Position numbers and translations under genes: made by a program. This document shows, piece by piece, positions 8,215 through 16,635 of a stretch of 64,000 nt of DNA. The notes beneath the pieces were generated by a model. The model was not told where the DNA came from. It did no database searches and saw nothing but the letters and a program-made list of their open reading frames with translations. This DNA is from DASRWI01 sp035654655 (GTDB lineage Bacteria; Bacteroidota; Ignavibacteria; Ignavibacteriales; Ignavibacteriaceae). Position 1 is the first letter of the stretch, and every line of letters starts with the position of its first letter. The stretch lies in contig DASRWI010000018.1 of NCBI GenBank assembly GCA_035654655.1, forward strand, positions 20,192 to 84,191, written 5' to 3'.

Positions 8215-9525
8215 TTATTTTTTTGCGAAAGATGGGATATGTCCTTTTATTCCATAGTATGCTATATACAAATAGCAAATGGAAGGAAGAATAAATGCAT
8301 GATGAATGCCAATGTTATCAGCAATAACACCTTGAAGTAGAGGAATTAAGGCACCACCAACGATAGCAGCACATAAAATTCCCGAACCCTGTCCTGTATG
8401 TTTACCTAAACCTGCAATAGCAAGGGAGAATATAGTAGGGAACATAATGGAATTAAATAAACCTACTAAAAGAATAGCCCACATAGCTACATTTCCGAAA
8501 GTAAGCATACTTAAAATAACAAGAGCAGAAGCAAACAATGCATTGAAAGCTAAAACATTCCCGGGTTTTATTTTTCTTTGAATACCTGCACCAATAAATC
8601 TACCAATCATTGCTCCACCCCAATAGAATGAAACAAACTTACCTGCATCAACTTCTCTCAAGTTTGCAATATCTGGCTGACCAAGATAGTTAACTAAAAA
8701 AGAACCAATTGATACTTCAGCACCTACATAGACAAAAATTCCAATTGCACCTAAAACCAGGTGGCTGAAGCTCCATGCGCTTGGAAAAGCACTAACTGTA
8801 TTAGCAGTTTCTTCATCGTGTCCTGTTACAGAAGCAGCTTCAATTTCAGGTAATTTAATTAAAGCAAAAAGCCCGGCTATTAAAAATAAAGCAGCTGCCA
8901 GACCTAAATAAGGAGCTTGAACTGCACTTGCTTCAGCAATTTGGTAAGCAGTCAGATTAGCTGAAGATAATTTGCTTAATTCTTCAGTGCTTTTTACAGC
9001 TACAGATAATATTAGTAATGAACCAAAATACGGAGCAATTGTAGTTCCTAAAGAATTAAAAGCCTGAGTTAAGTTTAATCGGCTTGATGCTGTTTCAGGT
9101 TTGCCCAAAATAGTTACATAAGGATTTGCAGCAACCTGCAATAAAGTAATACCTGCTGCAAGAATGAATAAAGCAAACAAAAACATTTCATAAGACCTAT
9201 AACCAGCTGCCGGATAGAATAATAAACATCCAATACCTGCAGTTACTAACCCTACAATAATGCCTTTTTTATAACCTATTTTTTCAACTAACTTTCCTGA
9301 AGGTAAAGAGACTATGAAATATGCTGTAAAAAAACAAAACTGAATTAACATTGCTTGAGTATAGTTCAATGAAAAGACAGCTTTAAGATGAGGTACTAAA
9401 ATATCATTTAAGCATGTCAAAAATCCCCACATAAAAAATAATGTGGTTAATGTTGATAATGCAAAGGTATAATTAGTTTCTTTTGGTGCAGCACCATTTA
9501 CGGCACTTGTGTTAGGTATGGACAT
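8215..9525 (-). CDS. gluP: FHS-family sugar/proton MFS transporter (GluP-like)
   Basis: 436 residues with about 12 hydrophobic segments. 'FFMWGFLTCLNDILVPHLK' and 'QVAANPYVTILG', followed by 'SRLNLTQAFNSLGTTIAPYFG', are hallmarks of the fucose-galactose-glucose:H+ symporter (FHS) family and match the GluP glucose/galactose branch best. It lies in the inner membrane. It is the first gene of a four-gene operon with ROK kinase, GH5 and GH3, so it likely imports glucose. A GGAGA ribosome site precedes the ATG. A sigma-54-like element lies at 9598-9611 and paired palindromes at 9703-9738. Confidence 0.9.
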   Translation of the reverse strand: MSIPNTSAVNGAAPKETNYTFALSTLTTLFFMWGFLTCLNDILVPHLKAVFSLNYTQAMLIQFCFFTAYFIVSLPSGKLVEKIGYKKGIIVGLVTAGIGCLLFYPAAGYRSYEMFLFALFILAAGITLLQVAANPYVTILGKPETASSRLNLTQAFNSLGTTIAPYFGSLLILSVAVKSTEELSKLSSANLTAYQIAEASAVQAPYLGLAAALFLIAGLFALIKLPEIEAASVTGHDEETANTVSAFPSAWSFSHLVLGAIGIFVYVGAEVSIGSFLVNYLGQPDIANLREVDAGKFVSFYWGGAMIGRFIGAGIQRKIKPGNVLAFNALFASALVILSMLTFGNVAMWAILLVGLFNSIMFPTIFSLAIAGLGKHTGQGSGILCAAIVGGALIPLLQGVIADNIGIHHAFILPSICYLYIAYYGIKGHIPSFAKK

Positions 9526-9597
9526 AAATTCTCCGGCTTACAAAAAATTTTTTATTAACTAAATTGAAGTAAATCTTCTTTTGAACTCTCTTAACCT

Positions 9598-9611
9598 CCA
9601 ATTATTATGCC
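9598..9611 (-). promoter_or_regulatory. Sigma-54-like -24/-12 element before the FHS operon
   Basis: On the minus strand GGCA-N6-TTGG (9611 to 9598) has the GG-N10-GN spacing of RpoN promoters, but the canonical GC at -12 is GG. The predicted start near 9586 gives a leader of about 60 bases to the permease gene. It is nearly the same 15-mer as the element at 9770-9783 (shared GGCATA, then TTGGA). Confidence 0.45.
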
Positions 9612-9702
9612 TAAATGAGAGAGTTAATAGAACAAAAAAACGTTATTTGAGGAAATAATTCTTAAGGTACTACAAGATTTAACTATAATTATTAAAATTC
9701 GA

Positions 9703-9738
9703 TTATTATTTTAATAATATAGGTTATTAAAATAATAA
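9703..9738. promoter_or_regulatory. Paired 15-bp palindromes, likely enhancer sites for the NtrC-type activator
   Basis: TTATTATTTTAATAA (9703-9717) and TTATTAAAATAATAA (9724-9738) both fit TTATYA-N3-TAATAA, and they are also inverted repeats of each other around TATAGG. Their starts are 21 bp apart, two helical turns. They sit between two divergent sigma-54-like promoters, the usual place for upstream activator sequences. A terminator role is unlikely, as there is no GC stem or T tail. Confidence 0.55.
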
Positions 9739-9769
9739 TAAAACCGTTGAGATTTGATTTTTTGAAAAA

Positions 9770-9783
9770 GGCATAGTTTTTGG
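9770..9783 (+). promoter_or_regulatory. Sigma-54-like -24/-12 element before the sensor operon
   Basis: GGCA-N6-TTGG, with GG and GG separated by 10 bases, ends 30 bases before the ATG at 9814. The predicted start is near 9795. The -12 GC is again GG, so this is only a candidate. It would let the activator control its own operon. Confidence 0.42.
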
Positions 9784-9813
9784 ATAACTTAAGTTTATTA
9801 AATAAAAATTAGA

Positions 9814-11130
9814 ATGAAATTAGAAAAAATACTATATGTTGTTTTAAGTTCGTTTGTTATCATAACATTTGTTTTGTTCAATTTTATTTTTTCCCCTTTG
9901 AGCAGCAATAAAGAAAATGAAAGTGGTGCAAAGCAGATATTTTTAGCTGATAATATTTCAAGTGCTTTAAGAAAAGTAATTGATAACTTTAATGCAAAGT
10001 ATAAAGGACAAATAGAAGTTAAAACCATTGACTTGCCATTTGAAAAATTCAGCACTAATGAAAGAAAAGAACTTTTAGCAAGATATTTAAGAAATAAAAG
10101 TGAACGCATTGATATTTTTGCAGTTGACCATATTTGGGTTCCTAGATTTGCTAAATGGGGAAAACCTTTAGATCAGTACTTCTCACTTAAAGAGAAAAAT
10201 GAATTATTGCCTTACGCTTTTAATACCTGTAAATATGATAATAAACTAATAGCTATACCATTATATATTGATATTGCTTTAATGTATTACCGGGATGACC
10301 TTCTTGCACAACTTCCAAATTATAAACAAAATAAAAAATTGTTAGAATCATCCATTACCTGGGAAGACTTTATAAAAATTGGAAATTCCTTTAAGAATAA
10401 AAAAAATTACTATTCATTTGAAGCTGATGATTATGAGGGATTGATATGTGCTTTTCTTGAATTAGTTGAAAGTAATAATGCCGAAATATTAAAAAATGGG
10501 AAAATTGAGCTTACGAAACCGGAAATAGAAAAATCTTTACAATTATTAGTAGATATTGTAAATAAATATCAAATATCTCCACCTGAAGTTGTTACCTATA
10601 AAGAAACTCAAGCTTATAATAATTTTATTAATGAAAATGGTCTATTTCTTAGAGGATGGCCGGGATTTGAGCATGGGGAATTAATTAGAATGACCAAAAA
10701 TAAAAATATTATTCAAAATGTTAAAAAAATTCCTGTTCCGCACTTTGATGGTAATAAACAAGCATCAATATTCGGCGGATGGAATTTAATGATATCTAAA
10801 TTTTCTGATAAAACTTCAGAATCTATAACTTTCATAAAGTATTTAATGAGTGAAGAATCTCAGAAAATACTTTTTGAGGAAGGCGGATATCTGCCCATCA
10901 TTAATAAACTTTATTATGATGAGAATTATGTTAATGTTAATCCTGATTTAAAATTTTATTTTGATTTATTTAAGACTGGAGTTAATCGTCCGGCTTTTGA
11001 AAATTACTCATATATTTCCGATATAATTTCTTATTATGCAAACCTTGCAATTAAGAATCAAATTTCTGTTGATGAAGCATTAAGTAAAGCTGAAAATATA
11101 ATTAATTCGAAAAATATTTTAATAAAATAA
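9814..11130 (+). CDS. Membrane-anchored extracellular sugar-binding protein (sensor component)
   Basis: 438 residues. A single hydrophobic segment (about 7-27) without an obvious cleavage site suggests membrane anchoring. The rest matches family-1 ABC solute-binding proteins: 'VDHIWVPRFAKWGKPLDQYF', 'AIPLYIDIALMYYRDDLL', 'ITWEDFIKIGNSF', 'IFGGWNLMISKFSDKT' and 'FIKYLMSEESQKILFEEGGYLP'. No ABC permease or ATPase is nearby. The next two genes, one base and then four bases away, are a histidine kinase and a sigma-54 activator. I therefore infer that it presents a sugar to the kinase rather than feeding a transporter. The ligand is probably a beta-glucan oligosaccharide or glucose, judged only from the neighbours. 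Confidence 0.82.
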   Translation: MKLEKILYVVLSSFVIITFVLFNFIFSPLSSNKENESGAKQIFLADNISSALRKVIDNFNAKYKGQIEVKTIDLPFEKFSTNERKELLARYLRNKSERIDIFAVDHIWVPRFAKWGKPLDQYFSLKEKNELLPYAFNTCKYDNKLIAIPLYIDIALMYYRDDLLAQLPNYKQNKKLLESSITWEDFIKIGNSFKNKKNYYSFEADDYEGLICAFLELVESNNAEILKNGKIELTKPEIEKSLQLLVDIVNKYQISPPEVVTYKETQAYNNFINENGLFLRGWPGFEHGELIRMTKNKNIIQNVKKIPVPHFDGNKQASIFGGWNLMISKFSDKTSESITFIKYLMSEESQKILFEEGGYLPIINKLYYDENYVNVNPDLKFYFDLFKTGVNRPAFENYSYISDIISYYANLAIKNQISVDEALSKAENIINSKNILIK

Positions 11131-11131
11131 T

Positions 11132-12598
11132 ATGAGCAAAAAGAAGTCATTAGAAAAATTAAAAGATTATCATTTCGAATTTAAACATATAACTGTTTTA
11201 TTCATTATTTTATTTTTGTTTCAATTAATGGTTTCATTTGTAAATAAAGCATCCATTAAACACTTCTTAAATAATACACAGGAATGGTATCAAAAAGATG
11301 CAGCAGAAAAGTTGGCAAATGTTACAACAACTTCATTAGAGCTATTACTTGAATCATTAGATACTGAAAAAAAAGTATCTTCTGAAAGTTCCGAAAAAAT
11401 TATTCAATCTTTTAATATCATTCTAAGTCAGCAAGCTCTTCAACATAATATTGAACAGTTCTGTGTCATTGTTAATAAGGATAATAAATATTATGCTATA
11501 GATGAAGGGAAGGCATTATATACATTCTTAGTGAATAATGAAATTATTGACAGCAGTAATCACTATGATGCTGCCATTAAGATGTATAAAAATATTGGAC
11601 AAGAACTGAAAAAAGAAGAACAAATCAGAACAATTACAACTGATAATCAAACTTTCAACATATTCGTTCCTTTTATGCTGAGAGGTGGATACATAGGTGC
11701 TGTTTATATAAAAAATACTTCAAATTTTTCTTTCATATCTAATCAAATTATCTCCAGCTATGATGAAACATCAATAATTTATCTATCCCTAATTATGCTG
11801 GGATTGCTTGCAATGTACTTTATATCTTCATATACAGTTAAAGAAAGAGATGAAGCCCAAAAATTACTTTATGAAGAAAATGAAAAGAATCTTACCAAAC
11901 AAATCCACTATGAAAAAGAATTAGTATTTACTAAACGAATTTATCATACACATCATAAAGCTGAAAAGATAATGGGTTTTATTAAGGAGGATTTAAGAAA
12001 ACTATCACCAGCTAACATAAATGAAACTAATTATAGAGTTACCAAGTATTCTAATTTTATTTCACGTGTCATATATGATATGAAATGGTACGATCCTCCG
12101 GTCCAAACAATAAGAAATCAAATATTTAACACCAACTTAAATGAAGTAATAAAATTTATTGTTGATAATATTTTCTTAAGATTATCTACAAAGTCGAATG
12201 CTTTTGAAATTAAACTTGAACTTGATGAAAATATTACCCCTGTTCATGTTAATGAATTTGTTATTTGGGAAATACTTGAGCCATTAATCCAAAACTCAAT
12301 TGAGCATGGGGGAGATCAAAATCTAATTATAAAAATTAAAACTTATGTTAATAACGAGGGACAAAAAATAATTAGCATTTCAGATAATGGAAAAGGTATC
12401 TCCCCTGATTTACTTATATTAGAAAACGGAATAAAGAGATTATTCCAGGAAAATATTTCCACCAAAACATCCAGTATTCAAAATAGTGGATATGGATGTT
12501 ATATTGCCTATGAAATAACCAGAAGATGTGGCTGGCAGCTTGATGCTGCTAACATTCCTGATGGAGGCTGCGCATTTATTATCACTATTAAAGATTAA
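11132..12598 (+). CDS. Sensor histidine kinase
   Basis: 488 residues. TM1 is at about 19-37, a periplasmic region of about 170 residues follows, and TM2 is at about 213-233. A cytoplasmic helical linker contains 'YHTHHKAEKIMGF' (candidate phospho-acceptors H272, H274 or H275). The HATPase domain has an N-box 'LEPLIQNSIEHGG', 'ISDNGKGI' and 'GYGCYIA'. The H-box is atypical, with no HE or HExxN, so the phosphorylation site is uncertain. The periplasmic domain shows no family I recognise and may contact the binding protein encoded upstream (stop and start separated by one base). The partner is the NtrC-type regulator four bases downstream. Confidence 0.85.
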   Translation: MSKKKSLEKLKDYHFEFKHITVLFIILFLFQLMVSFVNKASIKHFLNNTQEWYQKDAAEKLANVTTTSLELLLESLDTEKKVSSESSEKIIQSFNIILSQQALQHNIEQFCVIVNKDNKYYAIDEGKALYTFLVNNEIIDSSNHYDAAIKMYKNIGQELKKEEQIRTITTDNQTFNIFVPFMLRGGYIGAVYIKNTSNFSFISNQIISSYDETSIIYLSLIMLGLLAMYFISSYTVKERDEAQKLLYEENEKNLTKQIHYEKELVFTKRIYHTHHKAEKIMGFIKEDLRKLSPANINETNYRVTKYSNFISRVIYDMKWYDPPVQTIRNQIFNTNLNEVIKFIVDNIFLRLSTKSNAFEIKLELDENITPVHVNEFVIWEILEPLIQNSIEHGGDQNLIIKIKTYVNNEGQKIISISDNGKGISPDLLILENGIKRLFQENISTKTSSIQNSGYGCYIAYEITRRCGWQLDAANIPDGGCAFIITIKD

Positions 12599-12602
12599 GC
12601 TT

Positions 12603-14054
12603 ATGAATAATGAAATAATTAATACTCTTTTAATTGAAGATGAAGATTTTGATGTAAGAAGAGTGCTTAATACAGTTAAACCTTTTGAAAATAGAATTAA
12701 GATTTCAAAAATAGTTTCTAATGGAAAAGCTGCCTTGGAAATACTCGAAAATTCCTATGAAGAATTTGATGTCATAATAATGGATTTTCAGATTGCTGGC
12801 GGTTTAATGGGAGAAGAATTAATCAAGAAAATTAAGGAAATTGATTCTTCACTCCAGATAATTGTTATTACTAAAATGACAATTAATATTTCAGATTTTA
12901 ATTTTGCAAATAAGTTAATCAAAGCCGGAGCTTATTGGTATTGCACAAAATACCCGGGAGATATCGAAGAATATATTTATCAGCCTACTGACTTTATCAT
13001 TAGTGTATTTAATGCTAATGAAAAATGTATGCTCGAAAGAGAACGTTTGAGAAGCAATCAGAAAATGATTAAAAACATTAAAGATATTTTAAAGAAGAAA
13101 AAAATTATTGGTGAGTCCTCATCAATTCAAAAACTAAATGAAGAAATAAAAAGATATTCTCAAAGTGAAGTTAGTATTTTAATAAGAGGAGCTTCAGGTA
13201 CAGGTAAAGAACTGGTAGCTTATAATATTCATTATAATAGCCCAAGAAAATTTGAAAACTTTATCATAATAAACTGCGGAAGCTTACCTAATGACCTTAT
13301 TGAAAGTGAACTTTTTGGTTATGAAAAAGGTTCATTTACAGGAGCAGATAAAAAGAAATCAGGTTTATTTGAAATGGCAAATCATGGAACAATTTTCCTT
13401 GATGAAATTACTGAACTTCCATTAAATGCTCAAGTAAAACTATTGAGGGTTATTCAGGAAGGTGAAATTGAAAAAATAGGCAGAACTGAAAAAATAAAAG
13501 TAGATGTTAGAATTATTGCCGCTACAAATAGAAACATTGAAGAGGAAGTTAAAGCTCGCAGGTTCAGAGAGGATTTATACTATAGATTAAATGTAGTCCC
13601 TATTTTTATAAATGAACTTAAAAACAGAAGGTCCGATATTCCATTATTGATTGAACATTTTATGAACTACCTTAGTAATGATATGCGGATTGAAGAACCT
13701 ATTATTGATCAGGATGCATTGAAAATACTTTGCAATTATGATTGGAATGGAAACGTAAGAGAGTTAAAAAATATTGTTCAAAGACTTCTTCTTTATGATG
13801 AAAAAATTATAACTAATTCATTAGTAAAAAATGCTTTAGGTATTATTGAAGAAAATACTAATAGAGATTGTTTTGGAATTAATTTTTTGCAAGATGGTGA
13901 TATTATTCCATTAAGAAAAATGGAGAAGATGATAAGAGAAAAGTACTTTATTTTTGTCCGAGAAAATTCATCTTCAGATAATGAAGCAGCATCAAAGCTT
14001 GGCTTAGCTGCACCTAATTATTACCGAATGGCAAAAGAATTAGGATTAAAATAA
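12603..14054 (+). CDS. NtrC-type sigma-54-dependent response regulator
   Basis: 483 residues from the ATG at 12603. A longer open frame back to 12528 lies inside the kinase gene and is rejected. Receiver domain: acidic pocket 'IEDEDFD', phospho-acceptor in 'IIMDFQ' (D61), T90 and K116. AAA+ domain: Walker A 'GASGTGKE' (196-203), sigma-54 contact loop 'GSFTGA' (243-248, a common variant of GAFTGA), Walker B 'IFLDE' and 'RFREDLYYRLNV'. A short C-terminal Fis-type helix-turn-helix ('AASKLGLAAPNYYRMAKELGL') binds DNA. It should activate RpoN-dependent promoters when phosphorylated. The TTATYA-N3-TAATAA palindromes around this gene are its likely binding sites. Confidence 0.92.
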   Translation: MNNEIINTLLIEDEDFDVRRVLNTVKPFENRIKISKIVSNGKAALEILENSYEEFDVIIMDFQIAGGLMGEELIKKIKEIDSSLQIIVITKMTINISDFNFANKLIKAGAYWYCTKYPGDIEEYIYQPTDFIISVFNANEKCMLERERLRSNQKMIKNIKDILKKKKIIGESSSIQKLNEEIKRYSQSEVSILIRGASGTGKELVAYNIHYNSPRKFENFIIINCGSLPNDLIESELFGYEKGSFTGADKKKSGLFEMANHGTIFLDEITELPLNAQVKLLRVIQEGEIEKIGRTEKIKVDVRIIAATNRNIEEEVKARRFREDLYYRLNVVPIFINELKNRRSDIPLLIEHFMNYLSNDMRIEEPIIDQDALKILCNYDWNGNVRELKNIVQRLLLYDEKIITNSLVKNALGIIEENTNRDCFGINFLQDGDIIPLRKMEKMIREKYFIFVRENSSSDNEAASKLGLAAPNYYRMAKELGLK

Positions 14055-14058
14055 GGAG

Positions 14059-14073
14059 TTATCAATTTAATAA
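14059..14073. promoter_or_regulatory. 15-bp palindrome TTATCA-ATT-TAATAA, candidate activator site
   Basis: It lies right after the activator's stop codon and 43 bp upstream of the sigma-54-like element of the GH2 gene. The 16 bases from 14059 to 14074 recur exactly at 16515-16530. No clear second copy is paired with it here. Confidence 0.5.
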
Positions 14074-14116
14074 TGGTTGAAATTGAATATTTTAATTAAA
14101 TACTTAAAATTGAAGT

Positions 14117-14130
14117 GGAATAATTATTGA
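14117..14130 (+). promoter_or_regulatory. Weak sigma-54-like element before the GH2 gene
   Basis: GGAA-N6-TTGA keeps the GG-N10-G spacing and the TTG, but has A instead of C at -12. The predicted start near 14142 would lie downstream of the TTG codon at 14131, favouring the ATG at 14161 as the GH2 start. Confidence 0.35.
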
Positions 14131-14160
14131 TTGTATATAAATAAAATTATCAGGTTTATA

Positions 14161-16488
14161 ATGTCATCTTCTAAATTCAGATTAAGTTTAATTTTATTTA
14201 TAATAACAATTTTTTCAATAAGTCTCTTTCCTCAGATTGCTTCATTAGAAGCTACTATGTCGTTAAAAAATATAAATGGTATAAACATTCCTTATCAAAA
14301 CGGAATACCTGTTCCTTCCTTTGAAAAACAAAGCAGACAAATTATAAACCTGAAAGGTGTTTGGAAAAAGCAAAGATTTGCTTCAAATGAAAATTATACT
14401 TTAGCAAAAAGAGATTCTATTGGTTATGCTAATATATTATCGGAAGCAGCTGGAAGGCAATCTGAATCATTCAATGATGGAACCTGGCAAAGCAAAAACA
14501 TTCCATCTGTTGAAAATACTATAAATTCATATCCTACTGTTCCTGAATTTTATGAAGATGGTGTGTGGTATCGTTATAAATTCAATGTTGCTGATTCGTT
14601 AAATGGTAAATTTATAAAATTAATGTTTTATTCAGTTAACTATGTTGCAGATGTTTGGATAAATGGGATTTATGCAGGTTACCACGAAGGTGGATATACT
14701 CCTTTTGCTTTCGATGTCTCAAACAAACTTCATTATGGTGCTGATAATATAATCGCAGTTAGAGTTGATAATCCTGCCTGGGGAACAAGAAAAGATATAG
14801 TGCCTTATTATAAAGTTGACTGGTTTAATTATACCGGGATTATCCATGATGTTTATCTTGAAGTTTCAAATCCTATTTCAATAGTTAGAACCAATGTAGT
14901 TCCACAGGACCATTATGGCAGTATTCAAACAACAATATCATTGTTAAATAAATCTACATTAACTAAAAATGTAAAAGTAAAAGTTAATATCTATGATGCA
15001 GATGTCAACAGTAATAATATTAACTCTGAATTTACTAAAGATTTAGTTGGGGCTTCAGCGTCTTTTGTTGGCGAAAGTGAAAAAGATTTTACTGTTGAAA
15101 AAGATTCTATCTTAGTTTGGAGAACAAACCTTCAAATTAATAATCCCAGAGTATGGTACCCTAAGACTCCAAATCTTTACATTATGAAAGTTGTAATTGA
15201 AGAAAGTGGAATCGTTGTAGATGAATATTATACTCAGTTTGGAATTAGAAAATTAGGCATATGGAATAATAAAATAACATTAAATAATAAACCTTCTTTC
15301 TTTACAGGAGTAGCAAGACACGAAGACCATCCAACCTATGGAAGAAGTATTCCTATTGATATAATTTATTCTGATTTATTAAAAGTAAAAGATGCAAATT
15401 CTAATATGCTTAGAACTGCACATTATCCTAATCATCCTTACACATATTTAATTACCGATAGGTTAGGTGTTACTGTGGTAGAGGAAATCCCTGTATGGTG
15501 GTTTGATGAATCTTATTCCTGGTCAATTCAAAATAACATACGACATATTCATGAGCAAATGTTTAGAGAAATGGTTTTTAAAGATTACAACAGACCCTCA
15601 GTGTTTATGTGGAGTACCTGTAATGAATGCCTTGATGTGAGCAATCGTTCAGTATTCATTAACAGAGTTAGGAATGATTTAAATACGAATTTCCCAGATG
15701 GAAGATTTATAACTCAATCTGCTGCAGCTGACAGACCGGGGGCTAATGATCCATCTCAGGCTTACTGCGATGTTGCGGGATGGACAATGTATTTTGGAAT
15801 TTTTCATGGTGGTGAATATTATTCTGGTACAAGAAATTTTGTTGAAACAGCACAAATATTATATCCCAATAAACCGGTATTAAATACTGAATTTGGATAT
15901 TGGTCAGGTGAAAATGGTACCTCTTACGGTACTCAACAAACGGTTTTTAATGAAACATTTGGAGCTTTATCATCTAAGGCAAATCTTTCTTCAACAGGTA
16001 CTGTTAACAGTACAGGTTGTGTAACCGGAACTACCTGGTGGTGCATTTTTGATTGGTATACCTCCCAGCACCCAAACGGATTTCAAAGTATGGGACTTTA
16101 TAATATGCAAAGAACTTATGCTAAACCTGTTTTGACAAATCTTAAAAATGCTTATTTGCCATATTATAATTTAGGAGGTATTGTAGTTAATGTTGATGAC
16201 AAAAAAGAAAATGAAATTAAATCTTATTCACTAAATCAAAACTATCCTAATCCATTCAATCCTTCTACTGAAATTAAATTCAGTATACAGAGTGAAGGTT
16301 TTGTAGAACTAAAAATCTTCAATATGTTAGGTTCAGAAGTAGCATCCCTGATAAATGAAAATCGTGAAGCAGGGGAATACTCGATTAAATTTAACGCTGA
16401 TGTTTATCATTTAACAAGTGGAGTATATTTCTGTAAACTTAAAGCAGGGAACTTCGCTCAAACTATAAAGATGATTTTCTTGAAATAG
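14161..16488 (+). CDS. GH2 glycoside hydrolase with T9SS sorting domain
   Basis: 775 residues from the ATG at 14161, which has AGG eight bases upstream; a TTG at 14131 in frame is less likely. Order: signal peptide; sugar-binding jelly-roll ('WYRYKFNV', 'VWINGIYAGYHEGGYTPF'); immunoglobulin-like domain; (beta/alpha)8 barrel with the acid/base in 'WSTCNE' (E489) and the nucleophile in 'LNTEFGY' (E577). The spacing of these two fits beta-glucuronidase/beta-galactosidase enzymes. It ends in a T9SS type A domain ('QNYPNPFNPSTEIKF', 'LTSGVYFCKL'), so it is exported to the surface or released. The substrate cannot be read from sequence; a beta-linked galactose, mannose or glucuronic acid residue is possible. 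It is flanked by activator-site palindromes on both sides. Confidence 0.85.
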   Translation: MSSSKFRLSLILFIITIFSISLFPQIASLEATMSLKNINGINIPYQNGIPVPSFEKQSRQIINLKGVWKKQRFASNENYTLAKRDSIGYANILSEAAGRQSESFNDGTWQSKNIPSVENTINSYPTVPEFYEDGVWYRYKFNVADSLNGKFIKLMFYSVNYVADVWINGIYAGYHEGGYTPFAFDVSNKLHYGADNIIAVRVDNPAWGTRKDIVPYYKVDWFNYTGIIHDVYLEVSNPISIVRTNVVPQDHYGSIQTTISLLNKSTLTKNVKVKVNIYDADVNSNNINSEFTKDLVGASASFVGESEKDFTVEKDSILVWRTNLQINNPRVWYPKTPNLYIMKVVIEESGIVVDEYYTQFGIRKLGIWNNKITLNNKPSFFTGVARHEDHPTYGRSIPIDIIYSDLLKVKDANSNMLRTAHYPNHPYTYLITDRLGVTVVEEIPVWWFDESYSWSIQNNIRHIHEQMFREMVFKDYNRPSVFMWSTCNECLDVSNRSVFINRVRNDLNTNFPDGRFITQSAAADRPGANDPSQAYCDVAGWTMYFGIFHGGEYYSGTRNFVETAQILYPNKPVLNTEFGYWSGENGTSYGTQQTVFNETFGALSSKANLSSTGTVNSTGCVTGTTWWCIFDWYTSQHPNGFQSMGLYNMQRTYAKPVLTNLKNAYLPYYNLGGIVVNVDDKKENEIKSYSLNQNYPNPFNPSTEIKFSIQSEGFVELKIFNMLGSEVASLINENREAGEYSIKFNADVYHLTSGVYFCKLKAGNFAQTIKMIFLK

Positions 16489-16491
16489 ATA

Positions 16492-16529
16492 TTATTAAAA
16501 TAATAATTTCAATATTATCAATTTAATAA
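16492..16529. promoter_or_regulatory. Two 15-bp palindromes upstream of the SSS transporter
   Basis: TTATTAAAATAATAA (16492-16506, identical to 9724-9738) and TTATCAATTTAATAA (16515-16529, identical to 14059-14073) are 23 bp apart, about two turns. They sit 60-100 bp upstream of the best sigma-54 promoter in the window (16591-16604), ideal for an NtrC-type enhancer. Confidence 0.6.
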
Positions 16530-16590
16530 TAAACCTAGCATCTAAAACATTAAAGCTTAATAATCAGTATTTAAATCAAAATACTTTAAT

Positions 16591-16604
16591 GGCATTATTT
16601 GTGC
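16591..16604 (+). promoter_or_regulatory. Sigma-54 -24/-12 promoter of the SSS transporter
   Basis: GGCATTATTTGTGC has the canonical GG-N10-GC spacing and is preceded by T (TGGCA). Predicted start is near 16616, about 20 bases before the GTG start at 16636. It is the only one of four candidates with the full GC at -12. Confidence 0.62.
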
Positions 16605-16635
16605 ATTACTATATAAAATTTCATGAAATTACTTT

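Noticed and set aside
9703..9738. The paired palindrome as a terminator
   Set aside because: The stem is all A/T with no T tail, and it lies between divergent promoters rather than gene ends.
12528..12602. Longer N-terminus for the sigma-54 activator
   Set aside because: The extra 25 residues overlap the kinase gene end and are not receiver-like; the ATG at 12603 gives a normal receiver start.
14131..14160. TTG start for the GH2 gene
   Set aside because: It would precede the predicted transcription start; ATG at 14161 has AGG upstream and begins a standard signal peptide.
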